DNA from: a virus
Strand: one strand, 5' to 3'
IMG/VR virus record: IMGVR_UViG_3300024327_000023
Location: 1-35,328 of that record
Length of the DNA: 35,328 bases
The position numbers and the translations under genes are program-made. Below the pieces are notes generated by a model, which saw nothing but the letters and a program-made list of their open reading frames with translations, was not told where the DNA came from and did no database searches. Below are positions 1 through 6,023 of this stretch, piece after piece; within the stretch, counting starts at the first letter, position 1, and each line of letters opens with the position of its first letter.

Positions 1-64
1 CTAAATATTCGCCGCACCCTTCACACATCGTGCCGTCGAGCATCGTCTCAGCTATCTGACCCAT
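1..64 (-). CDS. Small Cys-containing phage protein, cut by window edge
   Basis: The first 21 codons of a leftward gene are visible before the window ends, with no stop. The start is set by a perfect AGGAGG Shine-Dalgarno seven bases upstream of the ATG. The visible product begins MGQIAETMLDG and contains a CxxC pair (CEGC), as in small zinc-binding phage proteins that usually carry a second Cys pair further on. It follows the 61-residue zinc-ribbon gene by ten bases in the same operon. Function is unknown. The reading frame and ribosome site make it a confident partial gene; the zinc role is inferred. Confidence 0.7.
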   Translation of the reverse strand, partial: MGQIAETMLDGTMCEGCGEYL

Positions 65-74
65 TGGTTTCCTC

Positions 75-260
75 CTATTCGTCCATTGGTTGACCAGTAT
101 TGATCACATTACCCACACCATCTTTACAGTCAGGGCATTCCATTTTCTTGAGCAACACATTTGCTCGCGTGACAGCAATCCAGCGGTGATTACAGTTCAT
201 ACACATTGCCTCGAAAAACATATGCGGCAAGTGTTCATCAATGTCGTGTACGTCAGCCAT
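75..260 (-). CDS. 61-aa zinc-ribbon protein
   Basis: This is a small leftward gene with two CxxC knuckles, C20/C23 (CMNC) and C42/C45 (CPDC), spaced as in a zinc ribbon. The first knuckle is followed by a HRW sequence, typical of small phage zinc ribbons of unknown role. It starts three bases after the stop of the upstream 47-residue gene and is probably expressed from the promoter near 2717. Such proteins can bind nucleic acid or bridge proteins, but nothing here shows which. The Cys pattern is seen directly; metal binding is inferred. Confidence 0.8.
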   Translation of the reverse strand: MADVHDIDEHLPHMFFEAMCMNCNHRWIAVTRANVLLKKMECPDCKDGVGNVINTGQPMDE

Positions 261-263
261 AGC

Positions 264-407
264 TCAAATCCTCGTCTCCTGCATAGCCACTATGGCGGCC
301 TTCGCCATGCTGTTAATATCCTCATCACGCCAGTCCTGTAGCATGGACGGTAGTCCTGTCATATCGGTGAGTATAGCCTTTGCCACTCGCTCAATCATTT
401 CACTCAT
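264..407 (-). CDS. 47-aa small phage protein (MIERVA/ARAAI type)
   Basis: This short leftward ORF begins MSEMIERVAKAIL and ends with a helical MAKAAIVAMQET segment. The layout recalls a small family common in phages of Proteobacteria, in which a first helix (IERVARAI) and a last helix (ARAAI.AM) flank a variable acidic middle. Its ATG overlaps the TGA of the 23-residue ORF upstream, and it ends three bases before the zinc-ribbon gene, which supports translation as part of a coupled operon. Function is unknown. Family assignment is from memory of the pattern, not a search. Confidence 0.75.
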   Translation of the reverse strand: MSEMIERVAKAILTDMTGLPSMLQDWRDEDINSMAKAAIVAMQETRI

Positions 408-475
408 TGCCTACTCCACATTTTACGCCAGAGCCAAGCGTCTAGCCTAGCGACGCGGCTGGCTAACCAGCGCAT
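404..475 (-). CDS. 23-aa Trp/Arg-rich microprotein
   Basis: A tiny ORF starts MRWLASRVARLDAWLWRK and ends with a TGA that overlaps the ATG of the next gene. It begins four bases after the stop of the 72-residue gene upstream. If helical, it would be a cationic amphipathic peptide with three tryptophans. Two neighbouring small genes (starting 1038 or 1110, and 1717) carry similar WLRKWL or WLWRKLFKKK segments. The ribosome site (GGAAAAG) is weak and distant, so it may serve only to couple translation. It is annotated because it fills the gap exactly between two coupled genes. Confidence 0.45.
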   Translation of the reverse strand: MRWLASRVARLDAWLWRKMWSRQ

Positions 476-479
476 AGTT

Positions 480-698
480 TTACTTTTCCACATTGTGTTT
501 CTCCACTAGCGCGTCTGCTGCGCCTTTACGATCACGAAAAAGATGGCCGATTATGTGGATCGACGGGCTTTGCTTGTTTTGCTTGCGCCGCTCCCACCAG
601 CCAACAAGCGGCGCATAAAATGGTGAATGTGGTGACACCAAGCAATAATCTATGGAGCCGTCATCGTAGCGTGTCCAGACTGCTACAGGGCGTTTCAT
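480..698 (-). CDS. 72-aa phage protein with MKRPVAVWTR start
   Basis: The product begins MKRPVAVWTRYDDGSIDYC. The start at 698 is preferred over a longer form because its ATG overlaps the TGA of the XRE regulator (ATGA), as at other junctions in this operon. The first ten residues are repeated almost exactly at the start of the gene at 910-1110, where the DNA differs at three silent positions. The C-terminal half contains a WWERRKQNKQ segment. No enzyme motif is recognised and the function is unknown. Confidence 0.75.
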   Translation of the reverse strand: MKRPVAVWTRYDDGSIDYCLVSPHSPFYAPLVGWWERRKQNKQSPSIHIIGHLFRDRKGAADALVEKHNVEK

Positions 699-913
699 TT
701 TTTCATCCAATCCCATTCATAGCCGTAAAAATTCATCAGGCGCTCCAGCGTGCGTAGGTTGGGGCTGGTATGCCCACGCTCCCAATACGACAGCACACTG
801 CTGGAGATGCCCACCTCTGCCGCTAACTCAACGATGGTTAGACCGGCCTCTAGTCGCAACTCGGTGATCATGGCGGGAAAACCCGCGGATCTCTTATTGT
901 GCGGTCTGCTCAT
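695..913 (-). CDS. XRE-family helix-turn-helix regulator
   Basis: A 72-residue protein made almost entirely of one Cro/CI-type HTH domain. Residues about 16-66 read ITELRLEAGLTIVELA, then GISSSVLSYWERG (recognition helix) and SPNLRTLERLMNFYG. There is no C-terminal cleavage or dimerisation domain, so it is a short DNA-binding protein rather than a full CI repressor. Both ends are coupled to neighbours by ATGA overlaps. It is a candidate ligand for the shared TTGA-N8-TCAA operators, although the Cro-like gene at 10729 is the other obvious candidate. The fold is strong; the target is inferred. Confidence 0.88.
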   Translation of the reverse strand: MSRPHNKRSAGFPAMITELRLEAGLTIVELAAEVGISSSVLSYWERGHTSPNLRTLERLMNFYGYEWDWMKK

Positions 914-1110
914 CGTCGTTTACTCCGAAGTCGGTTCAGCATCCCTGGCAGCGCGACGTTACTGATCATGTTCGGTGTGCGGCGGTGTTGTCGCCGGAAC
1001 CAACGTCGGTATAACCATTTCCGCAACCAATCAATCATCGGCTTGTTCCTTTTTTCTAAGTTGTAACTCCAAAACCGCCAGCGCGTCCAGACTGCTACAG
1101 GCCGCTTCAT
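910..1110 (-). CDS. 66-aa Arg/Trp-rich protein, possible chimera
   Basis: The start at 1110 overlaps the TGA of the preceding 40-residue gene, and the stop overlaps the ATG of the XRE gene. The first ten residues duplicate those of the gene at 480-698, while the rest is unrelated and strongly basic (MIDWLRKWLYRRWFRRQ). A second plausible start at 1038 (M25) has its own AAAGGA site eight bases upstream. So the original gene may be the shorter 42-residue one, extended by a duplicated 5' piece. Function is unknown. Confidence 0.6.
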   Translation of the reverse strand: MKRPVAVWTRWRFWSYNLEKRNKPMIDWLRKWLYRRWFRRQHRRTPNMISNVALPGMLNRLRSKRR

Positions 1111-1229
1111 TGCATCCACCTGATGATGAAATTAATGCAGACACCAGCCAGCGCACCATAGGCGGCTGGACGTAGCAGTTCAGTGGTGATCCAGCTTGCT
1201 GCCGGGACGTATGTGATGATCTCGTTCAT
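1107..1229 (-). CDS. 40-aa single-pass membrane protein
   Basis: This small ORF begins MNEIITYVPAASWITTELL. A hydrophobic stretch follows at residues about 22-36 (AAYGALAGVCINFII), and it ends RWMQ. One short membrane segment with a positively charged end is predicted by eye. The ATG overlaps the TGA of the upstream 41-residue gene, and its own TGA overlaps the next ATG, so it sits inside a coupled string. It could be an inner-membrane accessory, perhaps for superinfection control or lysis timing, but nothing in the sequence decides this. Confidence 0.65.
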   Translation of the reverse strand: MNEIITYVPAASWITTELLRPAAYGALAGVCINFIIRWMQ

Positions 1230-1351
1230 GACGCCACCGGATGCTGTGCCAGAAACCGGCGGCACAAGGCACGGTATGACTTGGTCGATGGCACAGAGTA
1301 CGACAGCACGGCTAAAGCCTCGCGCCGTAGGCGGTTGATTGTCTTATCCAT
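1226..1351 (-). CDS. 41-aa basic small protein
   Basis: The product begins MDKTINRLRREALAVLSYS and is rich in Arg. The ATG at 1351 lies inside the last codons of the preceding ORF (1344-1541), and its TGA overlaps the next ATG, which fits the coupled layout. The same frame stays open upstream to a TTG at 1423, and the extension (AIDAFATLAAALALTNAYLW) looks like a membrane helix. A longer 65-residue membrane form is therefore possible, in competition with the other frame. No function is recognised. Confidence 0.55.
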   Translation of the reverse strand: MDKTINRLRREALAVLSYSVPSTKSYRALCRRFLAQHPVAS

Positions 1352-1541
1352 TGGCTTTCTCCATAAATAGGCGTTGGTTAAAGCAAGTGCAGCGGCCAGT
1401 GTTGCAAAAGCATCTATCGCCAATCAGGCTAGACCACAACTCTTTGGATGCCGCTAGTGTCCGTGGCGATTCCGGCCATCCTTGTCGGCCTTCCACAACT
1501 TTCCGCATTCCTTTGCGTCTTCCTTCGTCAGTGATATTCAT
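1344..1541 (-). CDS. 65-aa hypothetical protein
   Basis: This ORF begins MNITDEGRRKGMRKVVEG. Its ATG overlaps the TGA of the capsid-fragment gene, and a GAGG ribosome site lies eight bases upstream. The N-terminal 40 residues look protein-like. The C-terminal part (CFCNTGRCTCFNQ) is unusual and coincides with the stretch where another frame encodes a membrane-helix-like segment. Either the two frames overlap, or the C-terminus here reflects a past frameshift. Function is unknown. Confidence 0.5.
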   Translation of the reverse strand: MNITDEGRRKGMRKVVEGRQGWPESPRTLAASKELWSSLIGDRCFCNTGRCTCFNQRLFMEKANG

Positions 1542-1717
1542 CGTTGGTTCCTCGCTGCTTCGCCATTTTCAGCCGACAAACTATTGTAGCGATGGGCAAA
1601 GCCGGTGAACTCTTCAGGATCAGTAGATTCATCACCATAAAAGATTTTCGTAGCCAGGGTTGGGGTGTGGCTCTTCTTTTTGAAGAGCTTTCGCCATAGC
1701 CATCTAAGGCAGTTCAT
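1538..1717 (-). CDS. 59-aa chimeric ORF carrying a major-capsid fragment
   Basis: Residues 1-19 are basic (MNCLRWLWRKLFKKKSHTP). Residues 20-52, starting TLATKIFYGDESTDPEEF, match residues 124-156 of the major capsid protein encoded at 21767-22768. I count 30 of 33 identical residues, with 85 of 99 bases identical and most differences silent. The last seven residues are unrelated. The ATG lies inside the preceding gene's end, with GAGG upstream, and the TGA overlaps the next ATG, so it is placed to be translated. It cannot form a capsid fold alone. It may be a recombination scar or an interfering peptide; both are inferences. Confidence 0.75.
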   Translation of the reverse strand: MNCLRWLWRKLFKKKSHTPTLATKIFYGDESTDPEEFTGFAHRYNSLSAENGEAARNQR

Positions 1718-1856
1718 TTTTAGCCTCGTCTTTCATTTGCTCCTCACGTTGCGACTCGATTTCTGGAAGATCGTCGGACACGAGCCTGTTTGGCGTTAAT
1801 GGTGTCTCCATGACGATGGGCGTGTTGCTGTATGCACTCCATACTGAATAGCTCAT
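1704..1856 (-). CDS. 50-aa acidic hypothetical protein
   Basis: The product begins MSYSVWSAYSNTPIVMETP and ends in a charged tail (EIESQREEQMKDEAKNELP). The start at 1856 is chosen over a longer form because its ATG overlaps the TGA of the 95-residue gene (GGATGAGC). Its last codons overlap the ATG of the capsid-fragment ORF by 14 bases. No domain is recognised. Confidence 0.65.
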   Translation of the reverse strand: MSYSVWSAYSNTPIVMETPLTPNRLVSDDLPEIESQREEQMKDEAKNELP

Positions 1857-2140
1857 CCTTCGTGTACCTTTTCTATTGCGGCTTCGATTAAAGCATCTTC
1901 CAAACACTTCGGCTCCGTTTTCGCAAACGGGCGAAATAATACGTTGCCGGGGAAAAATTCTACCCTGCCGCCGTCGCCGTCAACCATCCAAACATCGGTG
2001 ATTTCGACAGTATCGTCTTCGGCTGGCTCCGCATCTTCTGGCAAGCAGTTGATACGGGCTGGCTTGCCCAGCGTGACTTCGGCTTCAACTTCCAACTTGT
2101 TATCGTCGCCAAAGTAAAAATCGAAATATACGTTTTCCAT
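1853..2140 (-). CDS. 95-aa acidic hypothetical protein
   Basis: A strongly acidic protein begins MENVYFDFYFGDDNKLEVE. Alternating hydrophobic residues through residue 70 suggest a small beta-rich domain, and the C-terminus is helical (LEDALIEAAIEKVHEG). The ATG overlaps the stop of the upstream gene (TAATG). Acidic early proteins of phages sometimes mimic DNA or bind host proteins, but there is no specific evidence for that here. Confidence 0.75.
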   Translation of the reverse strand: MENVYFDFYFGDDNKLEVEAEVTLGKPARINCLPEDAEPAEDDTVEITDVWMVDGDGGRVEFFPGNVLFRPFAKTEPKCLEDALIEAAIEKVHEG

Positions 2141-2316
2141 TATTCGAACTCCGCCATCAGGTAACGAAGCTCTTCTTGGTCTTCGTCATAACGAGACTGA
2201 TCGTCGCCCGTCAGCATGTCGATCTGGCTGGCGGTCAGCGAAACACAGTTCATCTGAATATCTTCGATGTCGCCGTTGGGGTATCTGGTTAAAGCTTTGA
2301 ATTCTTTGTTGGTCAT
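2140..2316 (-). CDS. 58-aa acidic hypothetical protein
   Basis: The start at 2316 (MTNKEFKALTRYPNGDIEDI) is chosen because a GAGGA ribosome site lies nine bases upstream. A longer frame starting at 2424 would run through the hairpin at 2334-2353 and into the upstream gene. The C-terminus is acidic (YDEDQEELRYLMAEFE). The stop shares a base with the next ATG. Function is unknown. Confidence 0.7.
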   Translation of the reverse strand: MTNKEFKALTRYPNGDIEDIQMNCVSLTASQIDMLTGDDQSRYDEDQEELRYLMAEFE

Positions 2317-2333
2317 TTTTTCTTCCTCAGTTT

Positions 2334-2353
2334 GGGGGAGCCGAAGCTCCCCC
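2334..2353 (-). other. Stable stem-loop with UUCG tetraloop
   Basis: On the minus strand GGGGGAGC pairs with GCTCCCCC around a TTCG loop, giving an 8-bp GC-rich stem with an extra-stable cUUCGg-type tetraloop in RNA. No U-tract follows, so it is not a standard terminator. It lies between the stop of the 99-residue gene and the ribosome site of the 58-residue gene, where it could act as an mRNA processing or stabilising element. Confidence 0.7.
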
Positions 2354-2360
2354 GGTTTGG

Positions 2361-2660
2361 CTAAACTAACTTGTTGTCGTAGGCGTAGTTGATGCCATCG
2401 TCGGTCATTACCCAGTCGGTGCATTTCGCGCCTCTCGCGCTGTCTTGCGTGTCGCAGATCATTGACTTGTTTGACAGCGAAGCCATGACGCCGCCAATGG
2501 CCTGTTTGCTCCAGTTTAACTCAGCCATTAAATCGTCCGCATTCGTCCATGTCATGTTGTCATTGATCATGTCTTCAGCACACTCGGCACCATTGACGTT
2601 GACGCCTTCGTTGATGAAGACTACGAGCATTTGGCGTTCTTGCTGGGTCAGGTTGGTCAT
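2361..2660 (-). CDS. 99-aa winged-helix-like protein
   Basis: First gene after the leftward promoter at 2717-2745, with a strong AGGAG site. The protein begins MTNLTQQERQMLVVFINEG. Residues about 37-65 (WTNADDLMAELNWSKQAIGG, then VMASLSNKSMI) follow the helix-turn-helix-helix course of a winged helix. They are followed by a wing-like strand pair (DWVMTDDGINYAYDN). It may be a small DNA-binding or adaptor protein. The fold is suggested by pattern only. Confidence 0.75.
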   Translation of the reverse strand: MTNLTQQERQMLVVFINEGVNVNGAECAEDMINDNMTWTNADDLMAELNWSKQAIGGVMASLSNKSMICDTQDSARGAKCTDWVMTDDGINYAYDNKLV

Positions 2661-2677
2661 TTTGGCTTCTCCTATTT

Positions 2678-2704
2678 GGGCGGTGCGAGAAATTCGGGTT
2701 GCCC
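2678..2704 (-). promoter_or_regulatory. Leader hairpin copy A
   Basis: The minus-strand transcript reads GGGC, AACC, CGA, AUUUC, UCG, CACC, GCCC. The outer GGGC pairs with GCCC and the inner CGA with UCG, leaving an AACC/CACC internal loop. The other three copies have GCGC outer arms, so this outer stem differs on both sides in a compensating way. It begins 12 bases beyond the -10 box and ends four bases before the AGGAG site. An alternative CGGG-CAA-CCCG hairpin is possible in this copy. Confidence 0.65.
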
Positions 2705-2716
2705 GTTTGATGATTT

Positions 2717-2745
2717 AAAGTACTCCCTATTGACTTCAGGGTCAA
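2717..2745 (-). promoter_or_regulatory. Leftward promoter A with operator
   Basis: TTGACC (2740-2745) and TACTTT (2717-2722) are separated by 17 bases, a good sigma70-type match. The 16-bp dyad TTGACTTCAGGGTCAA (2730-2745, plus-strand reading) covers the -35 box and part of the spacer, and here it has 5-bp perfect arms. It should drive the string of small genes from 2660 to the left edge. Confidence 0.8.
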
Positions 2746-2754
2746 CAGCTAATA

Positions 2755-3078
2755 TCAAATAATATGCATTATTTTATCTTTTGCATCTTCAAAGCCGTTT
2801 CCGATTACACACTTATGACCGATTTTCTTCAGGTATTTGATCCAGTTCTTTTGATCGGCGGATGTCTTGCCGCCCGTCTCCCGTTTCATCTCAATCCACA
2901 ACAGCAGTTCTGGGACGAATAGATCTGGCACTCCCCGGCAAACGCCTTCGACTTTCAGTTTCATGGCGGTGGCTTTGTGCCGGTGGCCCCCATTTGGAAT
3001 TGCGAAGATTCGGATCTCTGGAAACTTCTGCCGAAACCATTGTACAAATTCGCGCTGCTCTTCATGCTCAGTTTTCAT
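2755..3078 (-). CDS. VRR-NUC domain nuclease
   Basis: The 107-residue protein is a stand-alone PD-(D/E)xK-type VRR-NUC domain. E7-Q8 lie in the first helix (HEEQREFVQWFR), with AIPNGG at 26-31. G49-V-P-D52 carries the catalytic Asp, E63-M-K65 carries the Glu and Lys, and Q76 follows. Stand-alone VRR-NUC proteins of phages act as structure-specific or Holliday-junction-type nucleases. It ends the recombination block, and its ATG overlaps the stop of the pyrophosphohydrolase-like gene. All expected catalytic residues are present. Confidence 0.88.
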   Translation of the reverse strand: MKTEHEEQREFVQWFRQKFPEIRIFAIPNGGHRHKATAMKLKVEGVCRGVPDLFVPELLLWIEMKRETGGKTSADQKNWIKYLKKIGHKCVIGNGFEDAKDKIMHII

Positions 3079-3401
3079 TTTTTTGGCCTGTCATCCAATA
3101 AGCACCCGTGTTCTTGGGCATCCAGTAAAATTCCACAACACGCTATGACATTTCCAAGGTGTGATTTCATTGTGTCAGGATCGTTGTCTTCGACTTCCTT
3201 CCACTCCTGTATATGCCGCATCATGGCGTTGACATATGTCATCGAAGAGACGCTCTTCTCTCGCCAATTCCACGGCCCATACTTATCGGCTCCAAGCTGG
3301 TGCGCTGCTGCTGCCGCTTCCAGCGCGGCCTTCGGTATGAGGCCCATGCTGGGTTTCTGATCGCCGTATTGTGTTTTTGGATTTGTGTCTTTCACTCCCA
3401 T
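3075..3401 (-). CDS. dATP/dGTP diphosphohydrolase-like (DUF5664-type) protein
   Basis: The 108-residue protein has the hallmark YGPWNWR (41-47), an R-H-x-x-x-W helix (62-67) with E71-D72, and HLGNVIACCGILLD (81-94). This fits the phage family annotated as the N-terminal domain of dATP/dGTP diphosphohydrolases. Members are thought to hydrolyse or bind dNTPs and so alter nucleotide pools during infection. The short length suggests a single domain. Its ATG lies within the end of the SF2 helicase gene. The family is recognised by pattern; activity is not shown. Confidence 0.75.
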   Translation of the reverse strand: MGVKDTNPKTQYGDQKPSMGLIPKAALEAAAAAHQLGADKYGPWNWREKSVSSMTYVNAMMRHIQEWKEVEDNDPDTMKSHLGNVIACCGILLDAQEHGCLLDDRPKK

Positions 3402-4978
3402 GTTCTCCCTATAACTCTGTGGTATTTCCCGTTCATTCTATATTGAATGTGGGACGGCGGCACGGCTGAATTCATTTCATCCGTTGCTATCTCATAGTCC
3501 AAAAATCTCATAGCCTCTATGTCCGCTCCAGACTTCATAGCCAATTCAGCGAATGTCCGAAGCGCCTTCTTCCCGGCGTATCCATCGTGTTCGATGGTCA
3601 GATATTCATGCACAGGCTTGTCCGATAATGCACCGTAATATGTGACGCGAAACATATCCTTGCCGCTGTTATAGCTGGTGTGTTTTCTCCACGTCCAACT
3701 GGTGACGTTCATCTCTATGTTTCCATAGCCCATGATATCGTCATCGTGCAGTTTTGGCTTCACAGGCGGCGCGGATTCGGGGAATGCCATGCCACAGGCT
3801 GGGCAGACTTTCACTGACAGGTGGACGATCTCGTCGCAGTTCTCACAGATCTTCATTGGCGCTTCGCCTGTCCCGGCCTTGCGGCCCGGATCGATTGCGG
3901 TGATCGGGCCATGCGTCCTGACAACTCCAGCGAAATCAAGAACCATGCAATGATCGGTGTGGCTCTTCGGCCTCATGCCTCTCCCTGCCATCTGCACATA
4001 CAGGGATGGCGACATAGTTGGGCGTAGCATAACGATCAGATCCAAATCCGGGTGATCGAAGCCGGTGGTCAGGACGTTGGCGTTTGTCAGCGCCTTAATC
4101 CGTCCCGCCTTGAAATCGTCAATGATCTGTTCTCGCTCCTTCTTCGGGGTCTTTCCGGTGATTGTTTCACATGAAACATTATTCTCCCTTAGTTCGTCCC
4201 TGATGTTATAGGCGTGGTTCACGCCGACACAGAAGAACAGCCAAGACTTCCTTTCCGCCGCCAATCTGATCGTCTCGTTGACGGCGCTCATGTTCTGGTA
4301 GATTGTATCGACAGACTTCTGAAGCTCGCTCTCAATGAATTCGCCGCCGCGCTTATGTACGCCGTCAGTGTCTAATCTCAGATTGGTTGTCTTGGAACTA
4401 AGCGGCGCGAGATGGCGCTTGGCTATCAGTTCTTCTATGGTGACGGGATCGATCAGGTCAGAGAATAAGGCTGGCTCATCTGTGATTAGGCCATGCCCAA
4501 GGCGATATGGCGTGGCGGTCAGCCCAACTACACGAATATGCGGATTAATTGTAGTGAGCTTTTCTATCAGATTCCGATACCCGCCTTCGGCCTTGTGGCT
4601 GACAAGGTGGCACTCATCGATGATCACAAGATCGACATGACCGATTTCCTCTGCGCGGTTCCTGACAGACTGAATCCCGGCGAATGTGATTGGCTCATCC
4701 AGCCGTCTTGATCTCAGCCCGGAAGAGTAGATGCCCATTGGCGCGTTGGGCCAATGCTCACGCATCTTCTCAGCATTTTGCTCAATCAATTCCTTCACAT
4801 GGGTCAGCATCAGAACACGGGTTTCAGGCCAGTTGGTCAGGGCATCCTTACAAAGCGCCGCGACAATATGGCTCTTCCCAGATCCGGTGGGTAGGACAAT
4901 GCACGGGTGTCCATCGTTCCATGCCCTGAACCAGCCGTAAAGCTGGTCGATGGTTCGCTGCTGGTAATCCCTAAGCAT
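3392..4978 (-). CDS. SF2 DEAD/DEAH-type helicase with zinc ribbon
   Basis: The 528-residue ATP-dependent helicase shows motif I PTGSGKS (30-36), motif II DECH (121-124), motif III TATP (154-157) and motif VI QMAGRGMR (329-336). Two Cys pairs (C378/C381, C392/C395) form a zinc ribbon after the second RecA-like lobe. The C-terminal 130 residues resemble the tail found on phage UvsW/RadD-like helicases. It overlaps the Cas4-like exonuclease gene by eight bases, so the two are probably made together for recombination-dependent replication. Fork or branch-migration activity is inferred from the family. Confidence 0.92.
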   Translation of the reverse strand: MLRDYQQRTIDQLYGWFRAWNDGHPCIVLPTGSGKSHIVAALCKDALTNWPETRVLMLTHVKELIEQNAEKMREHWPNAPMGIYSSGLRSRRLDEPITFAGIQSVRNRAEEIGHVDLVIIDECHLVSHKAEGGYRNLIEKLTTINPHIRVVGLTATPYRLGHGLITDEPALFSDLIDPVTIEELIAKRHLAPLSSKTTNLRLDTDGVHKRGGEFIESELQKSVDTIYQNMSAVNETIRLAAERKSWLFFCVGVNHAYNIRDELRENNVSCETITGKTPKKEREQIIDDFKAGRIKALTNANVLTTGFDHPDLDLIVMLRPTMSPSLYVQMAGRGMRPKSHTDHCMVLDFAGVVRTHGPITAIDPGRKAGTGEAPMKICENCDEIVHLSVKVCPACGMAFPESAPPVKPKLHDDDIMGYGNIEMNVTSWTWRKHTSYNSGKDMFRVTYYGALSDKPVHEYLTIEHDGYAGKKALRTFAELAMKSGADIEAMRFLDYEIATDEMNSAVPPSHIQYRMNGKYHRVIGRTWE

Positions 4979-6023
4979 CGAATGTATCCTCTACGCTTTC
5001 CACTATCTTCGCCCCCGGAAACGCCCTGCGCACTTCTTCAACTAACTCACGGCCTACGGCGTCGGGGTTGGCAATAATTTCGGAAGACGCATATGTGTAT
5101 GCGTCTCCCTCTCCATTACGGATAGGTTCGCCGTTGATAATATAAACGGCCTCATGTGGGTCAGTGCTTTCGCCCATCTCCCACGGGACAAGGTCAGGAT
5201 GCAGAACATGGCTATCGCAGCCGTCAACTTGGAACTTGGTAGGAATGTCGCCAGACTCATGCCGCGCACATGACCAAGAACCGTCTTCTTCGGCGGTGAC
5301 GTGAGCGCACGTCCGACAATTAACTTCCTTCGTCAATTTGGTTTCATGGCAGAAGCTATAGCTGTCGCAGAATTTGCACTCAAACCAACTGGGATCGGCG
5401 GATATGCCGTCAGGCATCCGCTCCGACAGTACGATGCGCTTGGATCTTTCCAGCAACTCTTTCGCAAACTTCTTGTCGTATCGGACGCGCTCTATGTACA
5501 AATTATCGTCGTCTTTGCAGACGGCGACATATAGCGCACGGTCAATCTTGGTTCCGTGCATGTACAACTGAAGCTGGGCATAATGAACAGGCTTTGATTT
5601 TTCAACGCCGTTTTTCTGCATGTCGGTGAATGACTTCAGGTTATGCGTCTTGAATTCGGCAACGTGCGGCTTTGTCGGCGCTTCTGGTACGCCATCAGTT
5701 ATGATGCCATCCAGACTGCCTGAGATATGGCATCCGAAGGTAACACGTTTCTGCATCTTCCCGGTGTGCGTGATGCGGATACCCGCCGCCTTCAAATCGG
5801 CAACTACCCAGTTTTCCTCGTTATGCCCACGGCGGAACATACGTAAGATCCTGCCGGGGAACTCAGGCTTCACGGCCCAGCGGAATGAAAGCCAAAGCTC
5901 ACGGTCACATTTTTTCCCTGCCATAGACGCACCGAAGTGTGGTCTGGGCCTTTCGGCACGGTCTTCGTGCGACTTGTCGATCCGGGTGATTAGGTCGTTG
6001 TCTCGTTTAGGTATTGCGGTCAT
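4971..6023 (-). CDS. Cas4/RecB-like PD-(D/E)xK exonuclease
   Basis: The 350-residue protein has the order of a RecB/Cas4-type nuclease. C39-D-R-E-L comes first, then H67-N-E-E, G-S-L-D105-G, E123-F-K125 and a QLQLYM motif (150-155). Possible zinc or iron-sulfur ligands follow at C216, C219, C225 and C236/C239. The arrangement of one N-terminal and three C-terminal cysteines suggests an Fe-S cluster as in Cas4/AddB. With the Sak4-like ATPase and DUF669-like ssDNA-binding protein upstream, it probably supplies 5'-end resection for phage recombination. About 100 C-terminal residues are family-specific. Confidence 0.88.
   Translation of the reverse strand: MTAIPKRDNDLITRIDKSHEDRAERPRPHFGASMAGKKCDRELWLSFRWAVKPEFPGRILRMFRRGHNEENWVVADLKAAGIRITHTGKMQKRVTFGCHISGSLDGIITDGVPEAPTKPHVAEFKTHNLKSFTDMQKNGVEKSKPVHYAQLQLYMHGTKIDRALYVAVCKDDDNLYIERVRYDKKFAKELLERSKRIVLSERMPDGISADPSWFECKFCDSYSFCHETKLTKEVNCRTCAHVTAEEDGSWSCARHESGDIPTKFQVDGCDSHVLHPDLVPWEMGESTDPHEAVYIINGEPIRNGEGDAYTYASSEIIANPDAVGRELVEEVRRAFPGAKIVESVEDTFDA

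Noticed and set aside
1560-1660. Capsid fragment as the template repeat of a diversity-generating retroelement, as BPP-1-like phages carry one.
   Set aside because: Differences between the two copies are not concentrated at adenines and are mostly silent third-position changes. No reverse transcriptase gene is in the window.
2317-2424. 36-residue N-terminal extension of the 58-residue gene.
   Set aside because: It would translate through the UUCG hairpin and overlap the upstream gene, and the internal start has a good GAGGA site.
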